DNA from: Solibacillus sp. FSL H8-0538
GTDB lineage: Bacteria > Bacillota > Bacilli > Bacillales_A > Planococcaceae
Assembly (NCBI RefSeq): GCF_038003525.1
Contig: NZ_JBBOPI010000001.1
Span: 2,595,001-2,659,000, forward strand
Length of the DNA stretch: 64,000 bases
Direction of reading: 5' to 3'
Positions 26,422 to 36,756 of this stretch are shown one piece after another. Both the position numbers and the translations under genes were made by a program. Position 1 is the stretch's first letter. Each line of letters opens with the position of its first letter. The notes beneath the pieces were generated by a model. It saw only the letters and a list, made by a program, of their open reading frames with translations. It searched no databases and was not told the origin of the DNA.

Positions 26422-28131
26422 TTATTTATTTTTCTTTATGAAAGCCTCAAATTGCTCTATATTCCATGTATTGACGATTAAATCTCTTTTCAGCCATGCT
26501 TTTTGTGCATATTTTGTCCCAATATCCATGAAACGCAGTTGTTCAATCGCATGTGCATCTGTATTAATGGCAATTGGGACGTTTTTATCCATTGCTAATA
26601 CTAAATGTTCAATGCATAAATCAAGGCGGTACGGGTTGGCATTTAACTCTAAAATCTTCCCATGTTCCGCTGCCCATTCAATCAACAGTGGGACGTCCGG
26701 ATTATAGCCCTCACGCTGACCAATCACACGCCCTGTTGGATGGGCAATCATATGCACGTATGGATTTTCAATTGCTGTTTTCAGTCTTGCCATAATTTTA
26801 TCTTGAGACTGCGTAAAACTAGAATGAATAGACGCAATAACAAAGTCTAATTCCCTCATCAGATCATCGTCAAAATCAAGTGTCCCATCAGGTAAAATAT
26901 CCATTTCAGTTCCGCGGTATAAACGGAAGTTCGAGTGTATTTCGTTAAATGCAAAAATCTCAAGCTTTTGTTTGTCAAGACGTTCTGGTGTTAAGCCGTT
27001 TGCCACCTTTAAATATTGCGAGTGGTCCGTAATAACACCATGAGTATAGCCACGTGCAATAAGTGCCTCACCCATTTCAACCACTGAATGCGCACCATCA
27101 GACCAAGTTGTATGCATATGCAAATCAGAGACAATATCTTCAAGCTTTACTAAATCGTCAAGCTCATCTAAGCGTTCTAGCTCCTTGCCGCTCTCCCGAA
27201 CAGTTGGTGGGATGAACGGTAAATCAAAATGTGCAAAAAATGCTTCTTCGGTATTAAATGTAGCAACCGTTCCGTCCGGCTGCTCCACACCGTACTCACT
27301 AATCTTCTTTCCTTGATCTTTCGCTAACTGACGCATGCGAATATTATGATCTTTTGAGCCAGTAAAATGATGCAGCGCTGTTGCATATTCGCTCAGCTTC
27401 ACCAGTCTAAAATCTACACTTACAGGCTCTTCACGGTCTAATACTACGGAAATTTTCGTATCTCCTGCAGCAACCGTTTCTAAAATGGCTAAACGTGTTA
27501 AAATCGCCTCGCGCACAACTTCGTAATCATCAGTAGCAATGATGAAATCTACGTCCTTACTCGTTTCGCTCACACGACGGAAGCTTCCAGCAACCGAGAA
27601 CTTTTGAATTTCAGGTAGCCCAGCAAGGAGCTCATTAATTTCTAACACAACGGGCTCTAGCTGCCATACTGGTAAACGTTCAGCACGTGCACCAAAATTC
27701 GCTAACTCCTTTAAAATTTTCTCTTCTGTTTTTGCACCAAAGCCAGCAAGTGCCTGCACTTTACCCGTTTCACACGCTTCTTTTAATGAATCCGCATCTA
27801 CTACAGCCAGCTCTTTGTATAATTTTGCTAACTTTTTACCGCCTAGTCCCGGTAGTTTCAATAATGGAACAAGTCCTTTTGGCACAGCTGCTTCAAGCTC
27901 TTTTAATACGCTGGATTCACCTGTTGTAATTAAATCTACAATTACAGCCGCAGTTCCTTTGCCGATGCCTTTAATCGCTGTAATATCTTCAATTTCACTT
28001 AGAGAACGCTCATCTGCCTCTAGTGCAACCGCTGCTTTACGAAAGGCGGATACTTTAAACGGATTTTCCCCTTGCAACTCTAAATACAAAGCAATTTTCT
28101 CTAACGTACGAATAATCGTTTTTTTATTCAT
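26422..28131 (-). CDS. polX: DNA polymerase X with PHP exonuclease domain
   Basis: A base-excision-repair polymerase. The 569-residue protein starts with helix-hairpin-helix segments (residues ~1-120), then the Pol X palm with G-S-F-R-R and D-V-D-F-I-I (~183-198) and a further metal Asp in V-S-V-D-F-R. The C-terminal PHP domain starts D-L-H-M-H-T-T-W-S-D-G (~340) and supplies 3'-5' exonuclease and AP-endonuclease activity in B. subtilis. Position between cvpA and mutS2 and length match B. subtilis YshC/PolX. Confidence 0.93.
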   Translation of the reverse strand: MNKKTIIRTLEKIALYLELQGENPFKVSAFRKAAVALEADERSLSEIEDITAIKGIGKGTAAVIVDLITTGESSVLKELEAAVPKGLVPLLKLPGLGGKKLAKLYKELAVVDADSLKEACETGKVQALAGFGAKTEEKILKELANFGARAERLPVWQLEPVVLEINELLAGLPEIQKFSVAGSFRRVSETSKDVDFIIATDDYEVVREAILTRLAILETVAAGDTKISVVLDREEPVSVDFRLVKLSEYATALHHFTGSKDHNIRMRQLAKDQGKKISEYGVEQPDGTVATFNTEEAFFAHFDLPFIPPTVRESGKELERLDELDDLVKLEDIVSDLHMHTTWSDGAHSVVEMGEALIARGYTHGVITDHSQYLKVANGLTPERLDKQKLEIFAFNEIHSNFRLYRGTEMDILPDGTLDFDDDLMRELDFVIASIHSSFTQSQDKIMARLKTAIENPYVHMIAHPTGRVIGQREGYNPDVPLLIEWAAEHGKILELNANPYRLDLCIEHLVLAMDKNVPIAINTDAHAIEQLRFMDIGTKYAQKAWLKRDLIVNTWNIEQFEAFIKKNK

Positions 28132-28148
28132 CTGCCATTCCTCCTTCG

Positions 28149-28233
28149 TTAAAAAGACACATCTCTCCCCAAAATCGGGCGAAATGATGTGCTTTCTTTT
28201 TGGGTATCCTAAAAGTTATACTTTCTAATCCGC
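28149..28233. repeat. Terminator-linked bipartite repeat, full-length copy
   Basis: An 85-bp copy beginning TTAAAAAGACACATCTCTCC and ending AAAGTTATACTTTCTAATCC plus GC. It sits between polX and cvpA, directly beyond the U-tract of the cvpA terminator. Confidence 0.8.
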
Positions 28234-28235
28234 TT

Positions 28236-28269
28236 AAAAAAACTTCCCTCAAAAATCGAGAGAAGCGCA
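28236..28269 (-). terminator. cvpA terminator
   Basis: Minus strand: CTTCTCTC pairs with GAGGGAAG, followed by TTTTTTT; ~17 nt after the cvpA stop. Confidence 0.8.
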
Positions 28270-28285
28270 TCAACTAGATTTTCAA

Positions 28286-28825
28286 TTAATTCGAGTAAAT
28301 ATACCACCAATTTTGGAACATACTCGTTAAGATTGGTGTATGCTCTAAAATTAGATTCGTTAAAAGTGAACCGCTCAATATGGTTTGTATGGATTCAAGC
28401 GGCAATAACGCCACCACATACAACCCGATAAACATAAGGAAATAGAATTCTACGAAGCAGAATACCGCACCTAGTAAGTAATTTAATGATTTTAATACTG
28501 GTAAATACGTTAAGAAATCAAACATTGACCCGACAATTTGTAATGCAATCTTCACAACATAAAAAATAATAGCAAATGCAAACACACGATAAAACGTACG
28601 GTCGACATCAAGTGTATCCAGTACAAGTGTCATCGTCGTATTTTCAGAAAAGCCTGGATATGGGATCCATAGCACAAATTTTTGAGCCAATGGTTTATAA
28701 TAAATAAATGCAACAAGGAGTGCGATGAAAAAACTCCCTAAATGAATCGCTTGAACGACAAATCCACGTTTCGCACCTACGATTAAACTAGCAGCAAAAA
28801 TGATTAGTAAAATTATATCTAGCAT
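28286..28825 (-). CDS. cvpA: CvpA-family membrane protein (YshB)
   Basis: The 179-residue protein has a CvpA domain with four to five transmembrane helices. The N-terminal M-L-D-I-I-L-L-I-I-F-A-A-S-L-I-V-G-A-K-R-G-F is typical. The family was named for colicin V production in E. coli; its role in Bacillales is not settled, though cell-envelope stress links have been reported in other bacteria. It starts 5 bp after zapA, so the two are coupled, as in B. subtilis yshA-yshB. Confidence 0.88.
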   Translation of the reverse strand: MLDIILLIIFAASLIVGAKRGFVVQAIHLGSFFIALLVAFIYYKPLAQKFVLWIPYPGFSENTTMTLVLDTLDVDRTFYRVFAFAIIFYVVKIALQIVGSMFDFLTYLPVLKSLNYLLGAVFCFVEFYFLMFIGLYVVALLPLESIQTILSGSLLTNLILEHTPILTSMFQNWWYIYSN

Positions 28826-28830
28826 TCACT

Positions 28831-29091
28831 TCAATCCTTTAACTGTTTCAATTGTTCTTCGAGCTGTTCAACTTGCGCTTTTAATACTAAATATTCGTGA
28901 ACAGAATTAACTGCGGTAAGGACTGCTAGCTTTGCGCTATCTAGAGCAGGATTGTGCACACTAATTTCACGCATTTTATCGTCCACAATGGATGCCACTA
29001 AGCGCATATGACCTGTAGTCTCTGTGCCCACCATTTTATATGTATGACCGTATATTTCCACTGAAATCCGATTTTTTTCTTGTTCAGCCAA
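28831..29091 (-). CDS. zapA: Cell-division protein ZapA (TTG start)
   Basis: ZapA binds FtsZ and promotes Z-ring bundling at mid-cell. The 86-residue protein has the ZapA signature [16 protein letters not shown] near the N-terminus and a C-terminal coiled coil ([11 protein letters not shown]). I place the start at the TTG at 29091, which has GGGGGG 7 nt upstream and gives the family length (B. subtilis: 85); the longer ATG frame adds 29 residues that resemble nothing in the family. Confidence 0.9.
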   Translation of the reverse strand: MAEQEKNRISVEIYGHTYKMVGTETTGHMRLVASIVDDKMREISVHNPALDSAKLAVLTAVNSVHEYLVLKAQVEQLEEQLKQLKD

Positions 29092-29685
29092 AGTAATACC
29101 CCCCACAAATCGTAAGTAACGACAGTAATTCAAGCATCCAAGCCAAGAGAATAAACGACAATTCCTAGCTGGCTTCACAAATTAAACACAAGCTTAATCC
29201 GATTCCTGTTCAGTCGATTTCTGTAATTTTCATACTATATATCATACCATTAATAGTTTACATATAGCAACTTGATAACTTTCAAAACCCTTTACTATCA
29301 AGCTTCTAATAAATTTATCTGAAAATTAAATTTGCTTAACAGTGCCAGTAACTTGACTAAGTGTTACTAGTATAATCGGCACTTCTAATAGGCTATTCTA
29401 TAATAGAAATGGCGTATGAATCCTACTCAAAACCGGGACTTTTCAGATTACCAAGACCCTTACCTGGTTTTCTTCTAATGTTGCGAGAGCTGTTAGTACT
29501 TGTGCTCTCACTTTTTCAGACATCATTTTTCCTGCTTCATACTAGCCATTACGCGCTACTGTTGTGTTGGTAAAAGCAGTTTCATATTTCCAGGCTTTTT
29601 TCATTTTGCTATTTGCAAAAGCCTAAAATTAATATACATTCAAAAGACAATCTTCGAACAATAAGTAAAAGAAAGGAAACTACTT
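29092..29685. other. Intergenic region between divergent zapA and rnhC
   Basis: About 590 bp without a credible gene. It should hold the promoters of zapA-cvpA and rnhC; I cannot single them out reliably. Confidence 0.4.
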
Positions 29686-30621
29686 ATGACAAATATTGTA
29701 TTATTACTCTCCGCTGAGGAGCAAACTAAAGTCCAGTTTCATTATGCGACTTCACGTATTGATCGAAAGGCACCTGGTGTGATCTTCGCAGCCAAACTAT
29801 CTGATACGACGATAACTATGTATAAATCTGGAAAGTTGATGTTCCAGGGAGGAGGTGCTGAGCGTGAGGCCGCGCGTTGGGGAACTGCTTCGAGCACGCC
29901 TACAAAATCAACATCAACCGCTAAAGGTGACAAACTACCAGAAAACTTTGCGGCAATGTCTGTAATCGGTTCCGACGAGACAGGCACTGGTGATTATTTC
30001 GGTCCAGTCACCGTAGCAGCAGTTTATGTGCCTGCAGACAAAATTGAGCTCGTACGTGAACTCGGCGTCAAAGATTCCAAAATGCTAACCGATGACTACA
30101 TGCGCCAAATCGCACCTGATTTAAAAAAAGTATGTGTGCACAGCGTTTTAATATTGCACAACGAAAAATATAATCAAATTCAAGCGCGTGGTTGGTCTCA
30201 AGGAAAAATCAAAGCATTACTGCACAACCAAGCGCTGAAGCATGTCCTTAATAAAATCGCACCTGAAAAGCCGGAACATATTTTAATTGACCAATTTGCG
30301 GAGCGGAGCATTTACTATAACCATCTAAAAAACGAAAAAGAAATTGTGCGTGAAAATGTACTGTTTTCAACAAAGGCTGAAAACTTACATGTTGCAGTCG
30401 CAACTGCTTCTATTTTAGCGCGCTATGCATTCCTTAAAGAAATGGATCAACTTGCAGAAATCGTTGGCTACCCACTTCAAAAGGGGGCTAGTAATAAAGT
30501 GGATGAAATGGCCGCCCGAATTTGGATGAAGCACGGTGAGGAAACACTGCGGTCCATGACAAAATGGCATTTCGCCAATACCGAAAAAGCCCGTAAACTT
30601 GTTTTGAAGAAAAAATCATAA
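29686..30621 (+). CDS. rnhC: Ribonuclease HIII
   Basis: RNase HIII cleaves RNA in RNA-DNA hybrids, including R-loops. The 311-residue protein has an N-terminal TBP-like substrate-binding domain (~1-80) and a type-2 RNase H catalytic domain starting I-G-S-D-E-T-G-T-G-D-Y-F-G-P-V (~94-108), where the D-E pair is catalytic. Further acidic residues occur in L-G-V-K-D-S-K and H-I-L-I-D-Q-F-A. It is divergent from zapA, as in B. subtilis. The sequence D-E rather than D-E-x-G variants, together with the TBP-like domain, distinguishes it from RNase HII. Confidence 0.94.
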   Translation: MTNIVLLLSAEEQTKVQFHYATSRIDRKAPGVIFAAKLSDTTITMYKSGKLMFQGGGAEREAARWGTASSTPTKSTSTAKGDKLPENFAAMSVIGSDETGTGDYFGPVTVAAVYVPADKIELVRELGVKDSKMLTDDYMRQIAPDLKKVCVHSVLILHNEKYNQIQARGWSQGKIKALLHNQALKHVLNKIAPEKPEHILIDQFAERSIYYNHLKNEKEIVRENVLFSTKAENLHVAVATASILARYAFLKEMDQLAEIVGYPLQKGASNKVDEMAARIWMKHGEETLRSMTKWHFANTEKARKLVLKKKS

Positions 30622-30711
30622 ATAAAACCTATTCAATCCACGTAATCTCCAAAAAAATCGGCCCAATTCCCTAAAAAAAAAAAATCATACACCAGAAATC
30701 TAATAACAAAA

Positions 30712-30749
30712 AACCAGCAGTACTAGTTCACTCACTAGTACTGCTGGTT
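30712..30749 (-). terminator. MFS transporter terminator
   Basis: A 16-bp stem (AACCAGCAGTACTAGT with its complement) around a 6-nt loop, followed on the minus strand by TTTTTGTT; 13 nt after the stop at 30762. Confidence 0.9.
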
Positions 30750-30761
30750 GTCGTTTACTTA

Positions 30762-32294
30762 TTATTTTGCTACTGTTTCTGAATTTGCTGGTTTTGCTGA
30801 ATACTCGGCTTTGCGGCCAGATACATCAACACGTTTTAAGAAGAATGATAATACTAAAGCAACCGCTGAAATGATTGTTGCGATCAAGAATGTGTGGTTA
30901 ATACCCGCTAAAGAAGCTTGCTGTGTAATTTGAGCTGTTAACTCAGCAATTTGCGCTTCAGTTGGTGCAGCTGTTGCATTTGCTGCGGCTGCCTGCGCTT
31001 CTGCTGCCAGTTCAGCTGCTTTTTCTTTAATCGCGTTTGTCATAATTGTTACTAATACTGCCGTTCCAATTGCACCTGCAACTTGTTGCGCGGTGTTGTT
31101 AATCGCTGTCGCATGCGGGTTCATTTTCATCGGTAACGAATTTAAACCGTTTGTCATAATTGGCATCATGACTAATGAAATACCAAGCATACGTACTGTA
31201 TAAACTGTGATGATATAAGCATAAGAAGTATCTAGTTCCAACTTTGTTAAGAAATAAGTTGACACAGTCATAATGATTAAACCGATAATGGCTAAAATAC
31301 GCGGACCAAATTTATCGAATAATTTACCTGTAATTGGTGACATGATTCCCATAACAAGTGCACCTGGTAACATCATCAAACCTGCATCGAACGGGGAAAT
31401 ACCACGAACGTTTTGTACGTATGCTGGTGTTAAAATCATACCTGAGAACATTGCTACAGAAAGAACCATTGAGATCACTGAAGCTAATGCGAACATTGGA
31501 TATTTATAAATTTTAATTTCCAATAAAGGCTGTTCCATTTTTAATTGTCGGAGGATGAAGATGATTAAGCCAATTGCACCAATAATGATTGTACCGTATA
31601 CTTCCGGCGCATCCCAGCCTGCAGAACCAGCTGAACTGAAACCATATAATAATCCGCCAAAACCAATTGTTGATAATACTAATGAGAAATAGTCCAGTTT
31701 AACAGGACGTGTTTCCATTACGTTCTCAAGCTTCCAAACTGCAAGCCCTAAACTAATTATTGCAAACGGAATAATCATTTCAAATAATAGGCGCCAGTCA
31801 TAATGCTCAACAATCCAACCTGAAATTGTCGGGCCAATAGCTGGCGCTGCGAACATAACTAAACCGAAAATCCCCATTGCTGTTCCGCGCTTCTCAATAG
31901 GGAAGCTGGTAAGCATAACGTTCATCAATAACGGAGACATTGTTGCTGCTCCTGCTGCTTGAACCATACGCCCAGCAAGTAACAAAGCAAATGATGGTGC
32001 GAATGCCGCTAAAATTGTACCGACTAAAAATAACGCCATTGAAGTAATGAAAATATGGCGGTTTTTAAAGCGTGTAATTAAGAAGGCTGAAGCTGGTACT
32101 AATATACCACTTACGAGCATATAACCCGTTGATAGCCATTGTACTGTTGAGTAATCCTTAATATTTAAGTCAGTCATAATTGTTGGTAATGCAACGTTTA
32201 ACAGCGTGTTATTTAAAAACGCTACGAATGTACCTACGAACAAAATGGCGATCATTAAATAAGGAGGCTTTTTTGTTTGAGTTTGTTGTGACAT
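30762..32294 (-). CDS. MFS multidrug efflux transporter, DHA2 (EmrB/QacA) family
   Basis: A proton-driven exporter with 14 predicted transmembrane helices. The N-terminal motif D1-like segment N-T-L-L-N-V-A-L-P-T-I and motif C-like V-M-F-A-A-P-A-I-G-P-T-I-S-G-W-I (~150-165) place it in the 14-TM DHA2 family. A large Ala-rich cytoplasmic or external loop (A-A-E-A-Q-A-A-A-A-N-A-T-A-A-P-T) precedes the last helix. The start at 32294 (MSQQTQTKKPP) follows an AGAGGG site; the longer frame adds 29 unlikely residues. It is divergent from a TetR gene, the usual arrangement of a drug-responsive pump. Substrates cannot be inferred. Confidence 0.9.
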   Translation of the reverse strand: MSQQTQTKKPPYLMIAILFVGTFVAFLNNTLLNVALPTIMTDLNIKDYSTVQWLSTGYMLVSGILVPASAFLITRFKNRHIFITSMALFLVGTILAAFAPSFALLLAGRMVQAAGAATMSPLLMNVMLTSFPIEKRGTAMGIFGLVMFAAPAIGPTISGWIVEHYDWRLLFEMIIPFAIISLGLAVWKLENVMETRPVKLDYFSLVLSTIGFGGLLYGFSSAGSAGWDAPEVYGTIIIGAIGLIIFILRQLKMEQPLLEIKIYKYPMFALASVISMVLSVAMFSGMILTPAYVQNVRGISPFDAGLMMLPGALVMGIMSPITGKLFDKFGPRILAIIGLIIMTVSTYFLTKLELDTSYAYIITVYTVRMLGISLVMMPIMTNGLNSLPMKMNPHATAINNTAQQVAGAIGTAVLVTIMTNAIKEKAAELAAEAQAAAANATAAPTEAQIAELTAQITQQASLAGINHTFLIATIISAVALVLSFFLKRVDVSGRKAEYSAKPANSETVAK

Positions 32295-32467
32295 GTTTAT
32301 GTTCCCTCTCTTTATTAACAATTTTACATATAAAAACTTCACTTGACCTATTCTATACTCGCAGTCCAAAAATATCAACATTTTTTATACTGACATGTTC
32401 AAAACGTTGATTTAAAAGTATTCATACAGTAGAATAAAGGTATAAAACAGTTGCAAGAGGAGAGCAT

Positions 32468-33352
32468 ATGAACAATCGAAAACGCCAGGTGATTCAATCG
32501 TCTCTAGAATTATTTACCGAAAAGGGGTTTCAAAACACATCAATTCAGGATATTTTACAACGAGCAAATATATCTAAGGGGACGTTTTACAACTATTTCT
32601 CATCTAAGAATGAATGTTTCATGGCTATTTTAGAGCAAAACCGTTATGAGGCCAGCTTACGCCGACATGAAATCTTACTCGGCAAAGATAAAACCGATAT
32701 CGAAGTATTGGCACAGCAAACTGCTGTCCTCATGCAAATTAATCAAAAGCAAAATTTATTTTCCTTATTTGAAGCGATTTTCCACTCAGGCGATATTGAA
32801 ATGAAAAAACTAATTGCACATCACCGTTTATATGAGATTCAATGGCTCACGGAGCGATTAATTGATGTGTTCGGGGAAGAAGCCCGCCCATATTCTTATG
32901 AATGTTCCGTATTATTTTTCGGTATTGTATATCACATGTCGATGTCTTACATTAGTACACATGAAATGAGGCTCGAAGCAGTAGTTCTAGCACGCACATC
33001 TTTACGCCACATTAGTGCGATCGTGCCAAAAATGATCGAAACAAAAGAAGTCCTTTTAACGGCTGATAATATTCAAATTTTAGAAAATAAATTAGCGACA
33101 AATAAAATGACAAAAGAAATTATAGTCGATCGTCTAGCTGGCTTCTATGAACGATTGAACGACCATGACCCCCAACCGCTTGGCGAGCAATTCACGGCAA
33201 GTCTTGTTGAAGAGTTTTCCAAGGACAACCCGCGTTACGCTGTTATTGAAGCCTTGCTAAAACCCTTCCGAGAATCGTTCCACAACACTTCACACGAAGC
33301 TGAATCAAAGGAACTCGCTAATTTTATGTGGTATTTAGTGAAAAAAGCTTAA
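32468..33352 (+). CDS. TetR-family regulator, divergent from MFS pump
   Basis: The 294-residue protein has a TetR DNA-binding domain (V-I-Q-S-S-L-E-L-F-T-E-K-G-F-Q-N-T-S-I-Q-D-I, recognition helix I-S-K-G-T-F-Y-N-Y-F-S-S-K). It is longer than the usual ~190-200 residues because of an extra ~90-residue helical C-terminal region. The start has AGAGGAG 6 nt upstream. It likely represses the adjacent efflux gene from the 173-bp shared intergenic region, which carries no perfect palindrome I can point to. Confidence 0.88.
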   Translation: MNNRKRQVIQSSLELFTEKGFQNTSIQDILQRANISKGTFYNYFSSKNECFMAILEQNRYEASLRRHEILLGKDKTDIEVLAQQTAVLMQINQKQNLFSLFEAIFHSGDIEMKKLIAHHRLYEIQWLTERLIDVFGEEARPYSYECSVLFFGIVYHMSMSYISTHEMRLEAVVLARTSLRHISAIVPKMIETKEVLLTADNIQILENKLATNKMTKEIIVDRLAGFYERLNDHDPQPLGEQFTASLVEEFSKDNPRYAVIEALLKPFRESFHNTSHEAESKELANFMWYLVKKA

Positions 33353-33379
33353 TACTATCATTAACTTATCATGTTCAAA

Positions 33380-33451
33380 ATTAGCAAAACACATCTCCCC
33401 CAAAAACAGGGCGGGTTGGTGCGGTTATGGAAGTTATATTTTCTTACCCAC
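33380..33451. repeat. Terminator-linked repeat, 72-bp copy
   Basis: Starts ATTAGCAAAACACATCTCCC and ends GTTATATTTTCTTACCCAC. It is shortened between the two palindromes. It abuts the U-tract of the dbpA terminator and lies 28 bp after the convergent TetR gene. Confidence 0.8.
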
Positions 33452-33452
33452 T

Positions 33453-33495
33453 AAAAAAAGGCGAAATCCAAATTACTTTTGGATTCCGCCTTTTT
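33453..33495 (-). terminator. dbpA terminator
   Basis: Minus strand: AAAGGCGGAATCCAAAA pairs with TTTGGATTTCGCC, followed by TTTTTTT. Confidence 0.9.
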
Positions 33496-33496
33496 A

Positions 33497-34939
33497 TTAT
33501 TTATTCGCTTCGTAAACCTTTAACAACTTACCTTTAATTTTTGTATTTTTCATCGCTTTCAACACGATTGGGCCTTTATTATTTAAAATCTCCACAAAAG
33601 TATTCACATCTAAAATTGTGATAATTCCAATATCCGCCACAGTCATACCTGGAATTTTGGCAATCGTCCCAACAAAATCAACTGCGCGCAGCTTTTTCTT
33701 TTTGCCACCATTAAAATACAGCTTCATAATTTGTGCATCTATCTTTTCGCCCTTAGCTTTTTTCAACTTAGGCAGCGCGTTCATCTTTTTCTCAAAGGAA
33801 ATTTGCTGATCAAATACTTCTTCACTCGTTGGCAGTGGCATCGTTGGAATTTTAAACCCGATATAGTCCTCAATCCCCGCTAAAAACTCATGCTCATTCG
33901 GTGTAACAAATGTAATTGCCTTACCGTTTAAGCCAGCACGTCCTGTACGGCCTGTTCGATGCACATATGCCTCTTTTTCTAATGGTAAATCATAATTAAT
34001 TACATGCGTAATATTATCAATGTCAATACCGCGCGCCGCTACGTCTGTTGCTACCAAATAACGGAAATCACCGCGTTTAAAATCGTTCATGACCATAAGG
34101 CGTGTAGATTGCTCCATGCCGCCATGAATTTTATCGACACTGAATTCTAAATCATAAAGTGCGTCATGTACCTCATCCACACGGTCCTTTGTACGACAGA
34201 AAATAATACAGCTATCCGGATTTTGAACGACGAGTACATCCTGCAGCATTTTCACCTTTGCTTGCTCTGGTACTTCCATTACCGCATGCTCAATCGTAGC
34301 CGTTGTTAAACCTGTTGCTTGAATTTCTACATCTGTCGGCTGCTGCATATATTGAACCGCTAAGTTTTTCACCGCATCCGGAAGTGTTGCAGAAAATAGC
34401 ATCGTGATGCGCTCTTTTGGTACATAAGCTAAAATCGCTTCTACTTGTTCGATAAAGCCCATATTTAACATTTCATCTGCTTCATCAATTACTAAATAGC
34501 GGACTTTTTCTAGGTTCAATGTCCCCTTTTCGATATGATCAAGCACACGACCCGGCGTCCCTACTGCAATATGTGTCTTTTGCTTTAGCTCTGTTTGCTG
34601 ATAGCGGAACGGTTGCTTACCATACAGTGCCGCTGCCTTAATACGTTTGAAACGTCCGATATTTGTAAAATCTTCTTTCACTTGAACTGCTAATTCGCGT
34701 GTTGGTGTTAAAACTAATGCTTGCGGCTTATTTTCTAACCAGTCCACTTGCTCACAAATTGGAATCGCATAAGAAGCTGTTTTACCGCTCCCTGTTTGTG
34801 ATTTCACAATAACATCTTTATTATTTAGTACTAACGGGAGTACTTTACTTTGTACTTCAGTTGGCTCTTTATAGCCTAGCCCATTTAATGCATCCAATAT
34901 TTCATTACTTAATGGATATTGTTGAAAACGATTACTCAT
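33497..34939 (-). CDS. dbpA: DEAD-box RNA helicase DbpA
   Basis: The 480-residue ATP-dependent helicase acts in large-subunit ribosome assembly. Motifs are complete: Q-motif near the N-terminus, S-Q-T-G-S-G-K-T (~46-53), [14 protein letters not shown] (~150), S-A-T, and [10 protein letters not shown] (~330). The C-terminal ~75 residues form the DbpA RNA-binding domain ([14 protein letters not shown]) that recognises hairpin 92 of 23S rRNA in YxiN/DbpA. B. subtilis DbpA is 479 residues. Confidence 0.93.
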   Translation of the reverse strand: MSNRFQQYPLSNEILDALNGLGYKEPTEVQSKVLPLVLNNKDVIVKSQTGSGKTASYAIPICEQVDWLENKPQALVLTPTRELAVQVKEDFTNIGRFKRIKAAALYGKQPFRYQQTELKQKTHIAVGTPGRVLDHIEKGTLNLEKVRYLVIDEADEMLNMGFIEQVEAILAYVPKERITMLFSATLPDAVKNLAVQYMQQPTDVEIQATGLTTATIEHAVMEVPEQAKVKMLQDVLVVQNPDSCIIFCRTKDRVDEVHDALYDLEFSVDKIHGGMEQSTRLMVMNDFKRGDFRYLVATDVAARGIDIDNITHVINYDLPLEKEAYVHRTGRTGRAGLNGKAITFVTPNEHEFLAGIEDYIGFKIPTMPLPTSEEVFDQQISFEKKMNALPKLKKAKGEKIDAQIMKLYFNGGKKKKLRAVDFVGTIAKIPGMTVADIGIITILDVNTFVEILNNKGPIVLKAMKNTKIKGKLLKVYEANK

Positions 34940-35091
34940 ATAGCTACCTCATTTATACGTATCTTATTTTTGTTAAGTTTTATTATACATGAATCAAGAC
35001 GGAATGTATGCGCCAGGCAAAATTGGAATAATTGTATAATTCCTTAAATATACTATCTTTAAATAAAGTCACGTCAGATAGGAGGAATTCA

Positions 35092-35547
35092 ATGATTAAG
35101 AAAGCGGTTGACGATTTACATTTAATGAAGCTCATTCCTCAAGCATTACAAATTTTATTGAATTGCTGCCTAATATTGCTTGCACTTATTTTATCTTTTC
35201 TACTAGTGAAGGAATTAATTGACTTTATTGATGTCCTTTCTAAAACCGGGACAAGTGATTACAAACTCTTCCTTGCAAATATTCTCATCTTTTTCTTATA
35301 CTTCGAATTCATCACGATGATTGTGAAATACTTTAAAGAAGACTATCACTTCCCACTACGCTACTTTATTTATATAGGCATAACTGCTATGGTGCGACTA
35401 ATTATCGTAGATCATGAACACCCAATGGATACACTAATGTACTCTCTTGTTATTTTAGTATTAATTATTGGCTATTTTATTATTAATATTACACCGAGGG
35501 AGCGGCCAAAAAAACCATGGTTCGAGATGAACAAAGAAAGCGAATAA
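35092..35547 (+). CDS. PsiE-family membrane protein
   Basis: The 151-residue protein has four predicted transmembrane helices and the PsiE family pattern, with conserved acidic and histidine residues around [23 protein letters not shown] and D-H-E-H-P. PsiE was named for phosphate-starvation induction in E. coli; its function is unknown. The start at 35092 has AGGAGG 7 nt upstream; the upstream extension of the frame lacks such a site. Confidence 0.8.
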   Translation: MIKKAVDDLHLMKLIPQALQILLNCCLILLALILSFLLVKELIDFIDVLSKTGTSDYKLFLANILIFFLYFEFITMIVKYFKEDYHFPLRYFIYIGITAMVRLIIVDHEHPMDTLMYSLVILVLIIGYFIINITPRERPKKPWFEMNKESE

Positions 35548-35561
35548 TAAATCTTTTATTC

Positions 35562-35592
35562 AGCAGTTGCTCCTTATAGCAACTGCTTTTCA
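35562..35592 (+). terminator. Terminator of the PsiE-like gene
   Basis: AGCAGTTGCT and AGCAACTGCT form a stem followed by TTTTC. Confidence 0.75.
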
Positions 35593-35737
35593 AATGTAAA
35601 CACATATAAATTTGGACTCTTCTCCCAAAAGCTTTTCAATACATATTTCTAGGATGTTATTACAAAGTGCCAACTTCTAAAGGACCATCTAATTTTCATT
35701 TCTATAGATGATTTTAGGATGGGCTTATCCTTCAACT

Positions 35738-36640
35738 TTAATTAGTTAGATTCAGGCTAGGATCAATTATTCCAATAAACTTCTTCGTCGCACGAGACAG
35801 CGGTACTGTTTTCAAATAACAAATCCCGATATGGCGCTTCGGGATGTCCTCTTGTAAAATTACCTCATGCAAAATGCCCTTTTCTAAATAGTCCTTCGAA
35901 AATTCCTTCGTCACGCAGGCAATTCCTAAATTTATCTTCGCAAACTCCAGGACTAAATCATGCGAGCCAAGCTCGAACTCAGGTGAGATAAGATAATATC
36001 CCTTCTCCTTTAAATATTGCTCCACATATTTGCGAGAGTTCGCCTTTTTCTCTAAAAAAATGAGTGGCATTTTCATTAAAAGCTCTAAACTTATTGGTTT
36101 CAGCGTTAAGTTTCGATACTTTTCGCCGCACACAAAAATGTCTTGGATCTCCTTGACAGGGATTACTTGAAGTTGCTCATCGCGAATCGGTAAATTACAA
36201 ATGCTTACATCTGCCTCACCTGACTTGATGAACGCCAAAATTTCACTCGTCGTGCCGTTTAAAACCTTCAGCTTAATACCAGGGTATTTCGTATGAAAAG
36301 TCTCCAAATAGGGTAATAAAAAATAGCGTGAAATCGTATCACCTACACCAATTCGTAGTTGGCCAGTCGTTAATTTCTTGAATTCTAAAATCTTTTCTTC
36401 CCCTGCGTCTATTATCCCTAAGGCTGAGTTAACATATTCGTGTAACAGTTTTCCCTCATTTGTTAAAGTTACCCCTTTTGGAGTGCGGTAAAATAAATGT
36501 GTTTCTAAATCTTTTTCTAGCTTTGAAATTGCCTGGCTCACTGCTGGCTGCGTCATAAACAATTCTGTAGCAGCCTTCGAGAAGCTTTTATTTCGACTCA
36601 CCACATTAAAAATACGATATAGATCTAATTTCCCAACCAC
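35738..36640 (-). CDS. LysR-family transcriptional regulator
   Basis: The 300-residue protein has a typical LysR N-terminal helix-turn-helix (L-Y-R-I-F-N-V-V-S-R-N-K-S-F-S-K-A-A, then T-Q-P-A-V-S-Q-A-I-S-K-L-E-K) and a periplasmic-binding-like effector domain from ~90. It is divergent from the CofE-like gene with 116 bp between them, so it probably controls that gene. A T-N11-A-like AT-rich palindrome (ATATTAAAAATATTAAT) lies around 36660-36677. The effector is unknown. Confidence 0.88.
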   Translation of the reverse strand: MVGKLDLYRIFNVVSRNKSFSKAATELFMTQPAVSQAISKLEKDLETHLFYRTPKGVTLTNEGKLLHEYVNSALGIIDAGEEKILEFKKLTTGQLRIGVGDTISRYFLLPYLETFHTKYPGIKLKVLNGTTSEILAFIKSGEADVSICNLPIRDEQLQVIPVKEIQDIFVCGEKYRNLTLKPISLELLMKMPLIFLEKKANSRKYVEQYLKEKGYYLISPEFELGSHDLVLEFAKINLGIACVTKEFSKDYLEKGILHEVILQEDIPKRHIGICYLKTVPLSRATKKFIGIIDPSLNLTN

Positions 36641-36756
36641 ATAAGCACCCCTTATATTACATATTAAAAATATTAATTTTACTTATATCATGTTAGGAGT
36701 GTATAGTAAATGTATAAAGTAAATGAAACATTCGTTAACTCAGAGGAGAGATTATT

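Noticed and set aside
32295-32467. Operator for the TetR regulator between the divergent MFS and TetR genes
   Set aside because: Only loose partial palindromes are visible; no symmetric site could be supported.
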